Source: an uncultured Tenacibaculum sp.
GTDB lineage: Bacteria > Bacteroidota > Bacteroidia > Flavobacteriales > Flavobacteriaceae
DNA length: 64,000 nucleotides
Reading direction: 5' to 3'
Assembly (NCBI RefSeq): GCF_947495995.1
Contig: NZ_CANMAX010000001.1
Coordinates: 992,001 to 1,056,000, forward strand
This document shows, in pieces, positions 7,777-15,479 of the stretch. Position 1 is the stretch's first letter, and every line of letters starts with the position of its first letter. The position numbers and the translations under genes are program-made. Under the pieces are notes generated by a model. The model saw nothing but the letters and a program-made list of their open reading frames with translations, made no database searches and was not told the DNA's origin.

Positions 7777-9465
7777 ATGTCAGAAGAAAAAAAATCACTC
7801 AATTTTATTGAACAAATCATCGAGGAAGATTTATCGAATGGAATGAAAAAAGAAAACTTACGTTTTCGTTTTCCTCCAGAACCTAACGGTTATCTTCATA
7901 TTGGTCATACTAAAGCTATCGGAATTAGTTTTGGTTTAGGAGAAAAGTACAATGCTCCTGTAAATTTACGTTTCGATGATACTAACCCTGCCAAAGAAGA
8001 GCAAGAATATGTTGATGCGATAAAGAAAGATGTGTCTTGGTTAGGATATCAATGGGAAAACGAATGTTATTCTTCAGATTATTTTCAGCAATTATACGAT
8101 TGGGCAGTTCAATTAATTAAAGACGGAAAAGCCTATGTAGACAGCCAAACTTCAGAAGAAATGGCTGAGCAAAAAGGTACCCCAACTGAACCAGGAGTTG
8201 CAAGTCCGTATAGAGATAGAACTGTTGAAGAAAACTTAGAGCTTTTCACTAAAATGAAAAATGGAGAGTTCGAAGAAGGTGAACATGTACTTCGTGCAAA
8301 AATAGATATGGCTTCTCCTAACATGTTGTTAAGAGATCCGTTAATGTATAGAATTCTAAAGAAAGCACACCACAGAACAGGGAACGATTGGGTGATTTAT
8401 CCAATGTATGACTGGACACACGGTGAAAGTGACTATTTAGAGCAAATTTCTCACTCTTTATGTTCTTTAGAGTTTAAGCCGCATCGTGATTTATACAATT
8501 GGTTTAGAGATAATGTTTTCGAATATAGCAAATCTGCTTATCCGTTAATGCCAAAACAACGCGAGTTTTCTAGATTGAACTTGAGTTATACAATTATGAG
8601 TAAGCGTAAATTATTGAAATTAGTTGAAGAAGGTGTTGTTTCTGGTTGGGACGATCCGAGAATGCCAACAATTTCTGGTTTACGTAGAAGAGGATACACA
8701 CCTGCATCTATTCGTAATTTTATTGAAACAGTAGGAGTTTCTAAACGAGAGAATATTATCGATGTTGCATTGTTAGAGTTTAAGATTCGAGAAGACTTAA
8801 ATAAAAATGCAAATAGAGTAATGGCTGTTTTAAATCCAGTTAAATTAGTTGTTACAAACTATCCTGAAGATAAAGAAGAGATTCTTATTGCAGAAAACAA
8901 TCCAGAACTGGATGCTGGATCTAGAGAAGTTCCTTTTTCTCGTGAATTATACATCGAAAGAGAAGATTTTAAAGAGGAAGCAAATAGAAAGTATTTCAGG
9001 TTAACCTTAGGTAAAGAAGTGCGCTTAAAAAACGCGTATATCATTAAAGGAGAAAGTTGTGTAAAAGACGATGAAGGTAATATTACTGAAATTCACTGTA
9101 CATACGATCCTTTAAGTAAGTCTGGAAGTGGAACTGAAGAAAGCAAGCGTAAAGTTAAAGGAACATTACATTGGGTATCTAAAAAACATGCTGTAGCTGC
9201 AGAAGTTAGAGTTTATGATAGGTTATTTTCTGATGAAGCTCCAGACGGACATAAGGACAAAGATTTTATGGAGTTTTTAAATCCTGATTCTTTAAAAATT
9301 ATTAATGCTTTTGTAGAACCTAGTTTAGTAAGTTCAAAAATTGGTGAGCGATTCCAATTTCAACGTTTAGGATATTTTAATGTAGACGACGATTCAACAT
9401 CAGACAAGTTAGTGTTTAATAAAACCGTTGGTTTACGCGATACATGGGCAAAAGTTAATAAATAA
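7777..9465 (+). CDS. glnS: glutaminyl-tRNA synthetase
   Basis: This class I aminoacyl-tRNA synthetase charges tRNA-Gln in the cytoplasm. The HIGH motif appears in RFPPEPNGYLHIGHTKAI near residue 41. The KMSKS equivalent is SYTIMSKRKL near residue 272. GlnRS-specific landmarks include NLRFDDTNPAKE, YDWTHGESDYLEQISHSLC and DDPRMPTISGLRRRG. The remaining part matches the C-terminal anticodon-binding beta barrels, and the total of about 562 residues is the normal length. An in-frame TTG at 7756 would start inside the promoter box, so ATG 7777 (MSEEKK) is chosen. The gene is monocistronic by context. Confidence 0.97.
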   Translation: MSEEKKSLNFIEQIIEEDLSNGMKKENLRFRFPPEPNGYLHIGHTKAIGISFGLGEKYNAPVNLRFDDTNPAKEEQEYVDAIKKDVSWLGYQWENECYSSDYFQQLYDWAVQLIKDGKAYVDSQTSEEMAEQKGTPTEPGVASPYRDRTVEENLELFTKMKNGEFEEGEHVLRAKIDMASPNMLLRDPLMYRILKKAHHRTGNDWVIYPMYDWTHGESDYLEQISHSLCSLEFKPHRDLYNWFRDNVFEYSKSAYPLMPKQREFSRLNLSYTIMSKRKLLKLVEEGVVSGWDDPRMPTISGLRRRGYTPASIRNFIETVGVSKRENIIDVALLEFKIREDLNKNANRVMAVLNPVKLVVTNYPEDKEEILIAENNPELDAGSREVPFSRELYIEREDFKEEANRKYFRLTLGKEVRLKNAYIIKGESCVKDDEGNITEIHCTYDPLSKSGSGTEESKRKVKGTLHWVSKKHAVAAEVRVYDRLFSDEAPDGHKDKDFMEFLNPDSLKIINAFVEPSLVSSKIGERFQFQRLGYFNVDDDSTSDKLVFNKTVGLRDTWAKVNK

Positions 9466-9627
9466 TAAGACTAACAATCTAAGAATTAATTTTTTGAGGT
9501 TTTATAAAAATCAAAAGCATTCAGGTTAAAAAAATACGGATAATACATTTTTTTTTGTTTTTTAACATAATTTCTGTAATTTAGTAGTCCCAATATTATT
9601 AATTACCAAGTAATAATCCCCCCTAAG

Positions 9628-10320
9628 ATGAAAGATTTACGTTGGTTACTTATATGCTTGATTTGTGTAAACATAGTAACGTCTCAATCTAACAGAACTT
9701 GTGAAAAGCAAGAAAAAACTCTTATAGAAGACCTCAATAGCATTAATAAATGTAAAGCTAAAGGAGAGAAGAATGTTGATGCTATACCAGCAAGACATGT
9801 TATTCTTGGCTTTAATAGTTATAAAAGCAGGTTTTTCAGAAAGAGAAGAAAAGAATTAGCCAAAATTGCCAATTCAATTTCAGCAAAAGGTATTTCCGAA
9901 GAACAAAAAGCAGTTAATTTAGTCAATGAAAAAATTGATATTAAGGCTTCTGAAGATTTGGAAAATAAAATATTTACATTTCAAAATGTAGATGAACTTC
10001 CGAAGTTTGATAATTGCGAAAATTCTCAAGATAATTTAAGGTGTTTTAATATAGCTATTGGTAGCTTTATTCAAGAAAATTTCGAATATCCAGAGGAAGC
10101 TATAGATAACGGAATTGTTGGGCAAGTAACGATTAGCTTTGTAATTGGTAAAGAGGGGAAAGTGACTGACGTAGTAGCGATAGACAAAGAAAATGGAAAA
10201 AATATCTTAACGAAATACAGTGAAGATTTAATATCGAGATTATCTAAAATGAAACCAGCAATGAAAAACGGAAAACCAGTTCAAGTTTCTTATGAACTTT
10301 CATTAGATTTCTCTTTATAG
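9628..10320 (+). CDS. exported TonB C-terminal-domain protein (paralog 1)
   Basis: A 230-residue protein with a signal peptide (MKDLRWLLICLICVNIVTSQ). It carries a twin-Cys motif C-x16-C containing IEDLNSINKC, a basic stretch SRFFRKRRKE, then VDELPKFDNC and CFN. The end is a TonB_C-type domain (QENFEYPEEAIDNGIVGQV, then GKVTDVVAID). Three paralogs of the same architecture lie at 14701, 18489 and 38700. Classical TonB is anchored by an N-terminal helix and spans the periplasm with a Pro-rich linker; here the helix looks cleavable and no Pro linker exists. The protein is likely soluble in the periplasm or at the surface. Unlike paralogs 2 and 3, it is not followed by a receptor gene. Its leader is C-rich (TCCCCCCTAAG) just before ATG. 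Confidence 0.75.
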   Translation: MKDLRWLLICLICVNIVTSQSNRTCEKQEKTLIEDLNSINKCKAKGEKNVDAIPARHVILGFNSYKSRFFRKRRKELAKIANSISAKGISEEQKAVNLVNEKIDIKASEDLENKIFTFQNVDELPKFDNCENSQDNLRCFNIAIGSFIQENFEYPEEAIDNGIVGQVTISFVIGKEGKVTDVVAIDKENGKNILTKYSEDLISRLSKMKPAMKNGKPVQVSYELSLDFSL

Positions 10321-10341
10321 AAAAAAATATAAAGCATTAAT

Positions 10342-10372
10342 AAAAAAGGAACCTATTCGGTTCCTTTTTTTG
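10342..10372. terminator. bidirectional terminator overlapping the end of the Ig-like lipoprotein gene
   Basis: AAAAAAGGAACC (10342-10353) pairs with GGTTCCTTTTTT (10359-10370). One arm and the loop encode the last residues and stop of the minus-strand gene, so the signal serves both convergent genes. Confidence 0.85.
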
Positions 10373-12002
10373 TTACTGTAAAGTTTAAATTTGATATCCA
10401 ATTTGCACGTAATTCGGGCAATTCATCTGGATAATAAATAATTGATTCTGGTTGTCTTTTCTCTAGATATTTTCCAGTATCCCAAATCCCATTTCCATTC
10501 TCATCAATAATAGCTCTTATCATGTAGGTATCTGGAACTAATAAGTTGAACTCAATCTTTCCAGAAGAATTAAGAATTTTCTTTTTGAAAACCTTATTGT
10601 CTTTAAGTAATTCAATAATTACAGGAGCTTTTACTTGCTTATCAACACTTAAAATAATACTCCCATAATCTTCAGTGTCTTTTGTGTTGAATTTATAATC
10701 AAGAGTGTCTTTAGAACCTACTTTAAAAATATCTTCTATAGCTTTTGGTAAAGCTGTTAAACGGTATGATCTCTTCATTTTTTTCTCAAACAAAACAGCT
10801 AATTCAGTATTCGATATGGTTTTTAATTCATAATCTACATCTGTACTATCTGTTAAGTTTTCTAATGAGAATTTAGTTTTATCAACGTTTATTATAGGGT
10901 TATTTGTACTTAAGATCAACGTGTCATTTAAATGTAAAACAGATTTTACATTCGATGATACAGATAACGAATCCATCTTCTTTTTTCTTAGGGAAACTGT
11001 AGCAGTATCTATTGAAGTTTTTTCAGAAATAATAAAGTTTAGAGAGTCTAGTTTCTCTTTTGAATAATACCAGTAGTTGATGGTGTCTTTATCTTTTTCA
11101 AAACTTGTTCTGTATACAAAATCCGAAGGAACTTTCGAAGTAAGTTTTATCTCGATGTTTTCTTGTTTTCCTGTAAATCCGAATTGTATTTTTCCTTTTG
11201 TAACTTCTTTTCCTCGTTTAAATATGTAAGGTTGAATTTCTTTAAAAAGAATCATTGGCTTCTTCTTAATACTATCTTTTGGTAAGTACAAAGTATCTTT
11301 AAAGAAACCGATTTTATCAGTTCTAGGATTGAATTTATAATCCGGACTTTCTTCATCAACAGCCATTAAGAAATATTTTCCTTCTGCAATGTTGGTGAAT
11401 TTATAATTAATTGAATCGTAAGTTCTAGTAACGTAATCAGGTTTGTTCTTATAAACAATAGAGTCGGTATAAGTTGAATCTATTTTATAAAGTAACACAC
11501 TGTAATTTTTCTTCGACTCTTTAATGGTAATATCCTTTATAGATCCGGCAATACTTAAAGAATCTATAAAATCTCCTGTAGAAAAGATATATTTAAAATT
11601 TTCTAACGGATTGTTTTCGTTATTATCTTGAACAGCATTACCAAAATTAAAAGTATAAGTAGTATTCTCTCGTAAAGAATCTAAGATTTTAATATTGATG
11701 TATTTACTTGGCGTGCCTTGTGGTGTAATTAACGGGTCATTCTTAAAAGGAGGTGAAACAATTAGTTGTTTATTTAAATCCTTTAAAACAATATATTCAT
11801 CAAAATAAATACGAATATTATCATCTTTAAAATTTAAGCTTTCATAGGCTGGTTTAGCCAAAACTAATATAGGAGCATCCTCATCTTTTGGTCCACCTTG
11901 CGGTCTACCTTTTCTTGCGCAACTCGAGAGTAAAAAAGAAAAACTTAAAAGAAGTAAAATAAAATTGTAATGTTTCACAAAAGTAATTTTAAACACAATC
12001 AA
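10353..12002 (-). CDS. Ig-like (Big_5/SbsA-type) domain lipoprotein
   Basis: The 549-residue protein has a lipoprotein signal with lipobox LLSSC near residue 28, followed by ARKGRPQGGPKDEDAP. The first part matches the bacterial SbsA-type Ig-like domain seen in many Bacteroidota lipoproteins: APILVLAKPAYESLNF, IRIYFDEYIVLKDLNKQLIVSPP and a TFNFGNAVQDNNENNP segment. Repeated beta-rich segments follow. The C-terminus (IDENGNGIWDTGKYL, then QPESIIYYPDELPELRANW) is also characteristic of this family. It is probably an envelope protein, role unknown. It lies 17 bases behind comF and is likely co-transcribed. A GTG at 11978 (VKHYNF) is an alternative start giving a shorter n-region. Confidence 0.82.
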   Translation of the reverse strand: MIVFKITFVKHYNFILLLLSFSFLLSSCARKGRPQGGPKDEDAPILVLAKPAYESLNFKDDNIRIYFDEYIVLKDLNKQLIVSPPFKNDPLITPQGTPSKYINIKILDSLRENTTYTFNFGNAVQDNNENNPLENFKYIFSTGDFIDSLSIAGSIKDITIKESKKNYSVLLYKIDSTYTDSIVYKNKPDYVTRTYDSINYKFTNIAEGKYFLMAVDEESPDYKFNPRTDKIGFFKDTLYLPKDSIKKKPMILFKEIQPYIFKRGKEVTKGKIQFGFTGKQENIEIKLTSKVPSDFVYRTSFEKDKDTINYWYYSKEKLDSLNFIISEKTSIDTATVSLRKKKMDSLSVSSNVKSVLHLNDTLILSTNNPIINVDKTKFSLENLTDSTDVDYELKTISNTELAVLFEKKMKRSYRLTALPKAIEDIFKVGSKDTLDYKFNTKDTEDYGSIILSVDKQVKAPVIIELLKDNKVFKKKILNSSGKIEFNLLVPDTYMIRAIIDENGNGIWDTGKYLEKRQPESIIYYPDELPELRANWISNLNFTVTKKGTE

Positions 12003-12019
12003 AAGTAGTAAAAAAACCG

Positions 12020-12700
12020 TTAGTCTTTACTCGTGTAAGCCATTGTTGCTACACTAATTTTTATGTCTTTTGTTGCATTTAACGCATTTATACAAGATTC
12101 TATTGTTGCGCCAGTTGTTATTACATCATCTACAAGTAAAACATGTTTGTTTTCAAAAAACGTAGTGTCAATAAGTTTAAACTTCGATGAACTCTCACTA
12201 TATCTGTCAAATCTCGATTTTTTTGTTTGCGTTTTAGAGTTAGAAACTCGAACTAATTTGCCTTCATTATAGTTAGAATTTAAGTTTTTTGCTAAACTTT
12301 TTGCAAACGAACTCACCTGATTATAACCTCTCTTTTTTAACTTTTTTTTATGCAAAGGTACAGGAATCACATAGTCTATATCTGTAAATCTTTTTGAGTT
12401 AGATAATTCATACGAGAACCAGTTTCCTAGAAAATCACCTACATCTTCACGATCGTTATATTTTAATTCATGAATTATTTTCTGAGTAATATTATCTTTT
12501 CGATAATAAAGAAAAGACACAAAGTCTTGCAAATTGTTATTGGCAAGAAAAAATAGTGTATTAAATAACTTATCCTTAATAATTGGTAACTCATTTTTAC
12601 AGTTTACACAAAGTGTTTTTTCATTATGAAAGAGATTATTTTCACAATTTAAACATAAATTAGGATAAAAAATTCCAAATAAATCCTTTAAAAAGCGCAT
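12020..12700 (-). CDS. comF: ComF family phosphoribosyltransferase-like protein
   Basis: A 226-residue protein with an N-terminal zinc-finger-like part (CLNCENNLF, then LCVNCKNELP) and a C-terminal type I phosphoribosyltransferase fold. The PRPP loop is HVLLVDDVITTGATIESC. YVIPVPLHKKKLKKRGYNQ is the conserved ComF motif before it. ComF proteins are linked to natural DNA uptake, acting in the cytoplasm on incoming single strands. Length and motifs are normal. It is divergent from the methyltransferase gene at 12744 and upstream of the Ig-like lipoprotein in one transcript. Confidence 0.92.
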   Translation of the reverse strand: MRFLKDLFGIFYPNLCLNCENNLFHNEKTLCVNCKNELPIIKDKLFNTLFFLANNNLQDFVSFLYYRKDNITQKIIHELKYNDREDVGDFLGNWFSYELSNSKRFTDIDYVIPVPLHKKKLKKRGYNQVSSFAKSLAKNLNSNYNEGKLVRVSNSKTQTKKSRFDRYSESSSKFKLIDTTFFENKHVLLVDDVITTGATIESCINALNATKDIKISVATMAYTSKD

Positions 12701-12743
12701 ATTTGCTAAGCAATTTTCGATAAATTTATAAAATTAATCATAC

Positions 12744-13307
12744 TTGGGAAAGAAACTTAACTTCTTTAAAGAAGCATTACTCACGGCTAAAACGTCTGGA
12801 ACTATTACTCCTAGCTCTCGTTTTCTAGCTGAGAAGATGCTTAAAGGAATCGATTTTAACAATGCTAAACTTATTGTAGAACTCGGCTCTGGTAATGGAG
12901 TTATCACAAAACATATTTTAAAAAAGATGCAACCTCACAATCATCTTATATGTTTTGAAATCAATGACCAGTTTTATGAAGAGTTGTTGAAAATTGAACA
13001 CCCTCAGTTAACAGTCTTAAAAGTTTCTGCAGAATTTTTAATTGAAGAAATCAATAAAAAAGGTTTTGAAAGTGTAGATGCTATAGTATCTAGCTTACCG
13101 TTATCCATAATTCCGAAAGAAATTTCCCAAAAAATATTACAAGAGTCTTACAAATCATTAAATACAAACGGAACTTTTGTTCAGTTTCAATATACATTAG
13201 ATTACTACAAAAGACTAAAACAACTGTTCAAAAAGGAAAACGTAAGTTTAAATTTTGAACCGATAAACATTCCTCCTGCATTTATTTACAAATGCATAAA
13301 GAAATAG
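12744..13307 (+). CDS. class I SAM-dependent methyltransferase (phospholipid N-methyltransferase-like), TTG start
   Basis: Of 187 residues, the first 31 (FFKEALLTAKTSGTITPSSR, LAEKM) match the N-terminus of PmtA/rRNA-dimethylase-like methyltransferases. The SAM motif I is LIVELGSGNGVITKHIL, motif II acidic residue is in LICFEIND, and motif IV is VSSLPLSIIP, which resembles phospholipid N-methyltransferases. The conserved N-terminus can only be included by starting at the TTG at 12744, since a stop lies three codons upstream and the first ATG is 30 codons in. This is a likely non-ATG start. The substrate could be a phospholipid headgroup or another small molecule. It faces away from comF. Confidence 0.8.
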   Translation: MGKKLNFFKEALLTAKTSGTITPSSRFLAEKMLKGIDFNNAKLIVELGSGNGVITKHILKKMQPHNHLICFEINDQFYEELLKIEHPQLTVLKVSAEFLIEEINKKGFESVDAIVSSLPLSIIPKEISQKILQESYKSLNTNGTFVQFQYTLDYYKRLKQLFKKENVSLNFEPINIPPAFIYKCIKK

Positions 13308-13320
13308 TAACTACAATTTG

Positions 13321-13328
13321 TATTTTTG
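13321..13328 (+). promoter_or_regulatory. -7 promoter box (TATTTTTG) of hflX
   Basis: Consensus TAnnTTTG box ending six bases before the hflX ATG, so the transcript could start at or very near the start codon. No clear -33 element is visible. Confidence 0.45.
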
Positions 13329-13334
13329 CCTTCT

Positions 13335-14525
13335 ATGATAGAAACAAGAGAAGCCATATCAGAAAAGGTTGTATTGATAGGTGTAATTACACAACACCAA
13401 AATGAAGACAAGGCCAATGAATATCTAGATGAATTGGAGTTCTTGACCATTACTGCTGGAGGAGTTCCAACAAAACGATTTTTACAGAAATTAGAAAAAC
13501 CAAATCCTAAAACTTTTATTGGTACAGGAAAGTTAGACGAAGTAAAAATGTTTATTGATGCGAACAACATCGGAACGGCGGTTTTTGATGATGAATTATC
13601 ACCAGCTCAATTACGAAATATAGAACGTGTTTTAGATTGTAAAATCTTAGATAGAACAAATCTTATTTTAGATATTTTTGCTAGTAGAGCTCAAACTAGT
13701 TCAGCAAAAACTCAAGTTGAACTTGCGCAATATGAATATTTATTACCAAGATTAACTCGAATGTGGACTCACCTCGATAAGCAAAAAGGAGGTATCGGAA
13801 TGAGAGGTCCTGGTGAAACAGAAATAGAAACCGACCGTCGTATTATTCGTGATAAGATCACTTTACTTAAGAAAAAACTACAAACAATCGACAAGCAAAT
13901 GGCTGTTCAAAGAAAGAACAGAGGAAAACTTGTTCGTGTAGCTTTAGTAGGATATACAAACGTTGGTAAATCTACTTTAATGAACCTTATTAGTAAAAGC
14001 GAAGTTTTTGCAGAAAATAAACTCTTTGCAACACTTGATACTACAGTTCGTAAAGTAGTAGTAAAAAACGTTCCTTTTTTATTAACCGATACTGTTGGAT
14101 TTATTAGAAAATTACCAACACAGTTAGTAGAATCTTTCAAATCCACTCTAGATGAGGTTCGTGAAGCAGATTTACTGTTGCATGTTGTAGATATTTCACA
14201 TCCAAACTTCGAAGATCATATAGCATCAGTAAATAAAATTTTAGATGAAATCGATAGTGCTAATAAGCCTACGGTCATGATTTTTAATAAAATTGATGCG
14301 TATACTCACGAAACTATTGATGAAGATGATTTAGTTACTGTAAAAAGTAAAGAACATTACACAATAGAAGACTGGAAAAAGACATGGATGAACGATCTTG
14401 AGAAGAAAGCATGCTTTATTTCTGCCGTTAATAAAGAAAATATTGAAAACTTTAAAGATTTAGTCTACGATGAGGTTGTGACTATTCACTCTAAAATCTT
14501 TCCTTATAACAATTTCTTATATTAA
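13335..14525 (+). CDS. hflX: GTPase HflX (ribosome-splitting)
   Basis: The 396-residue protein has the HflX N-terminal domain (EYLDELEFLTITAGG, then PNPKTFIGTGKLDEV) and the hallmark GIGMRGPGETEIETDRR before a coiled helix. The GTPase domain has G1 in LVGYTNVGKSTL near residue 206, G3 in LTDTVGFI and G4 in IFNKID. HflX binds the 50S subunit and rescues stalled or hibernating ribosomes. An in-frame TTG at 13326 lies within the promoter box, so ATG 13335 is used. The C-terminal CISAVNKENIENF region supplies the G5-like segment. Full length for the family. Confidence 0.95.
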   Translation: MIETREAISEKVVLIGVITQHQNEDKANEYLDELEFLTITAGGVPTKRFLQKLEKPNPKTFIGTGKLDEVKMFIDANNIGTAVFDDELSPAQLRNIERVLDCKILDRTNLILDIFASRAQTSSAKTQVELAQYEYLLPRLTRMWTHLDKQKGGIGMRGPGETEIETDRRIIRDKITLLKKKLQTIDKQMAVQRKNRGKLVRVALVGYTNVGKSTLMNLISKSEVFAENKLFATLDTTVRKVVVKNVPFLLTDTVGFIRKLPTQLVESFKSTLDEVREADLLLHVVDISHPNFEDHIASVNKILDEIDSANKPTVMIFNKIDAYTHETIDEDDLVTVKSKEHYTIEDWKKTWMNDLEKKACFISAVNKENIENFKDLVYDEVVTIHSKIFPYNNFLY

Positions 14526-14621
14526 GACAATATTTATACTGATAAATTGTTAAATATTCAGAAAGAAAGGTATAAATTGCTTAAAAATTCAATGATTTCA
14601 AAATCTTTAGCTATTTTTATT

Positions 14622-14629
14622 TACTTTTG
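14622..14629 (+). promoter_or_regulatory. -7 promoter box (TACTTTTG) of the TonB-C/receptor cassette 1
   Basis: A TAnnTTTG match about 71 bases before the start codon of the gene at 14701, leaving a leader that ends in a C-rich CTCCCCTA just upstream of ATG. Confidence 0.55.
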
Positions 14630-14700
14630 CAAGTGGAACATATTATAAATTTATTAAACTTATAAACATTGTTGTTTGTGGGTTTTTAACTCCCCTACTT

Positions 14701-15426
14701 ATGAAGAAAGTATTTTATGCAGCATTTTTCGCATTGTCGATTAGTGCGTTTGGACAGAGTAGTCAAGAAACATGTGATACACCAGAAAGTCCTGTAGAGG
14801 ACTTAAACAGTATCACCAAGTGTACAATAAAACCTTTAAAAAAAGGAAAAGATAAAAGATCTAGGCAAATCTCAGTTAGAGTATCTGCTCCTAAACGAAG
14901 GTTCTTAAAAAAGAGAAAAAAAGAAGCAGCTTCAGGTGTTAATAACTTAAATAGTACTGGAGTTTCAGCTGTAAACCATTCAACCGATATTTCTAAGACG
15001 TTAAAATTAAAAACGAATTTATCTGCTTTAAGCAATACGCTTTCTAAAGAAGAAGTTAGACAAGCTGAAAAGTTTAGTACTGTAGATAATATTCCTGCTT
15101 TCCCAGATTGTAAAAGCGAACAAGGAAACGATCAATTAGATTGTTTTAACACTGAAATGATTAATCATATTCAAGAACATTTTAGTTATCCTGATCAAGC
15201 TTTATTAGATAAGTTACAAGGAGAAGTTTGGGTCCGTTTTATTATAGACAAAGATGGAAATGTTACAAATATAAAGGCTTTAGGTCCGAAAGGTGGAAAA
15301 ATCTTAAAAGATGAAGCTATTAGAGTGGTATCTAACTTACCTAAATTTAATCCAGCAACAAAAGCTGGTAAGCCAATTTCTGTAAAATATGGTTTTCCTA
15401 TAAACTTTTCTTTAGAGGATAATTAA
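14701..15426 (+). CDS. exported TonB C-terminal-domain protein (paralog 2), paired with a receptor
   Basis: A 241-residue protein: signal peptide ending near SAFGQ, then C-x15-C with VEDLNSITKC, a basic block RRFLKKRKKEA and a Ser/Asn/Thr-rich linker. The middle carries IPAFPDC with CFNTEM, and the C-terminus is a TonB_C domain (HIQEHFSYPDQALLDKLQGE, VRFIIDKDGNVTNIKALGP). It closely resembles the gene at 18489 along its whole length. It is followed after 53 bases by a TonB-dependent receptor, so the two are probably one transcript. It may modulate or partner that receptor, which is inference. No N-terminal anchor or Pro linker is seen, so it is unlikely to be the energy-coupling TonB itself. 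Confidence 0.78.
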   Translation: MKKVFYAAFFALSISAFGQSSQETCDTPESPVEDLNSITKCTIKPLKKGKDKRSRQISVRVSAPKRRFLKKRKKEAASGVNNLNSTGVSAVNHSTDISKTLKLKTNLSALSNTLSKEEVRQAEKFSTVDNIPAFPDCKSEQGNDQLDCFNTEMINHIQEHFSYPDQALLDKLQGEVWVRFIIDKDGNVTNIKALGPKGGKILKDEAIRVVSNLPKFNPATKAGKPISVKYGFPINFSLEDN

Positions 15427-15479
15427 ATATTTCGTAACTTCCATAACGCAGAAATTCAATTAATCAAAAATTATAAGCA

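Noticed and set aside
9628..10320. Calling the four TonB-C proteins true TonB energy transducers
   Set aside because: They have cleavable-looking signals, no Pro-rich linker and no ExbB/ExbD genes nearby.
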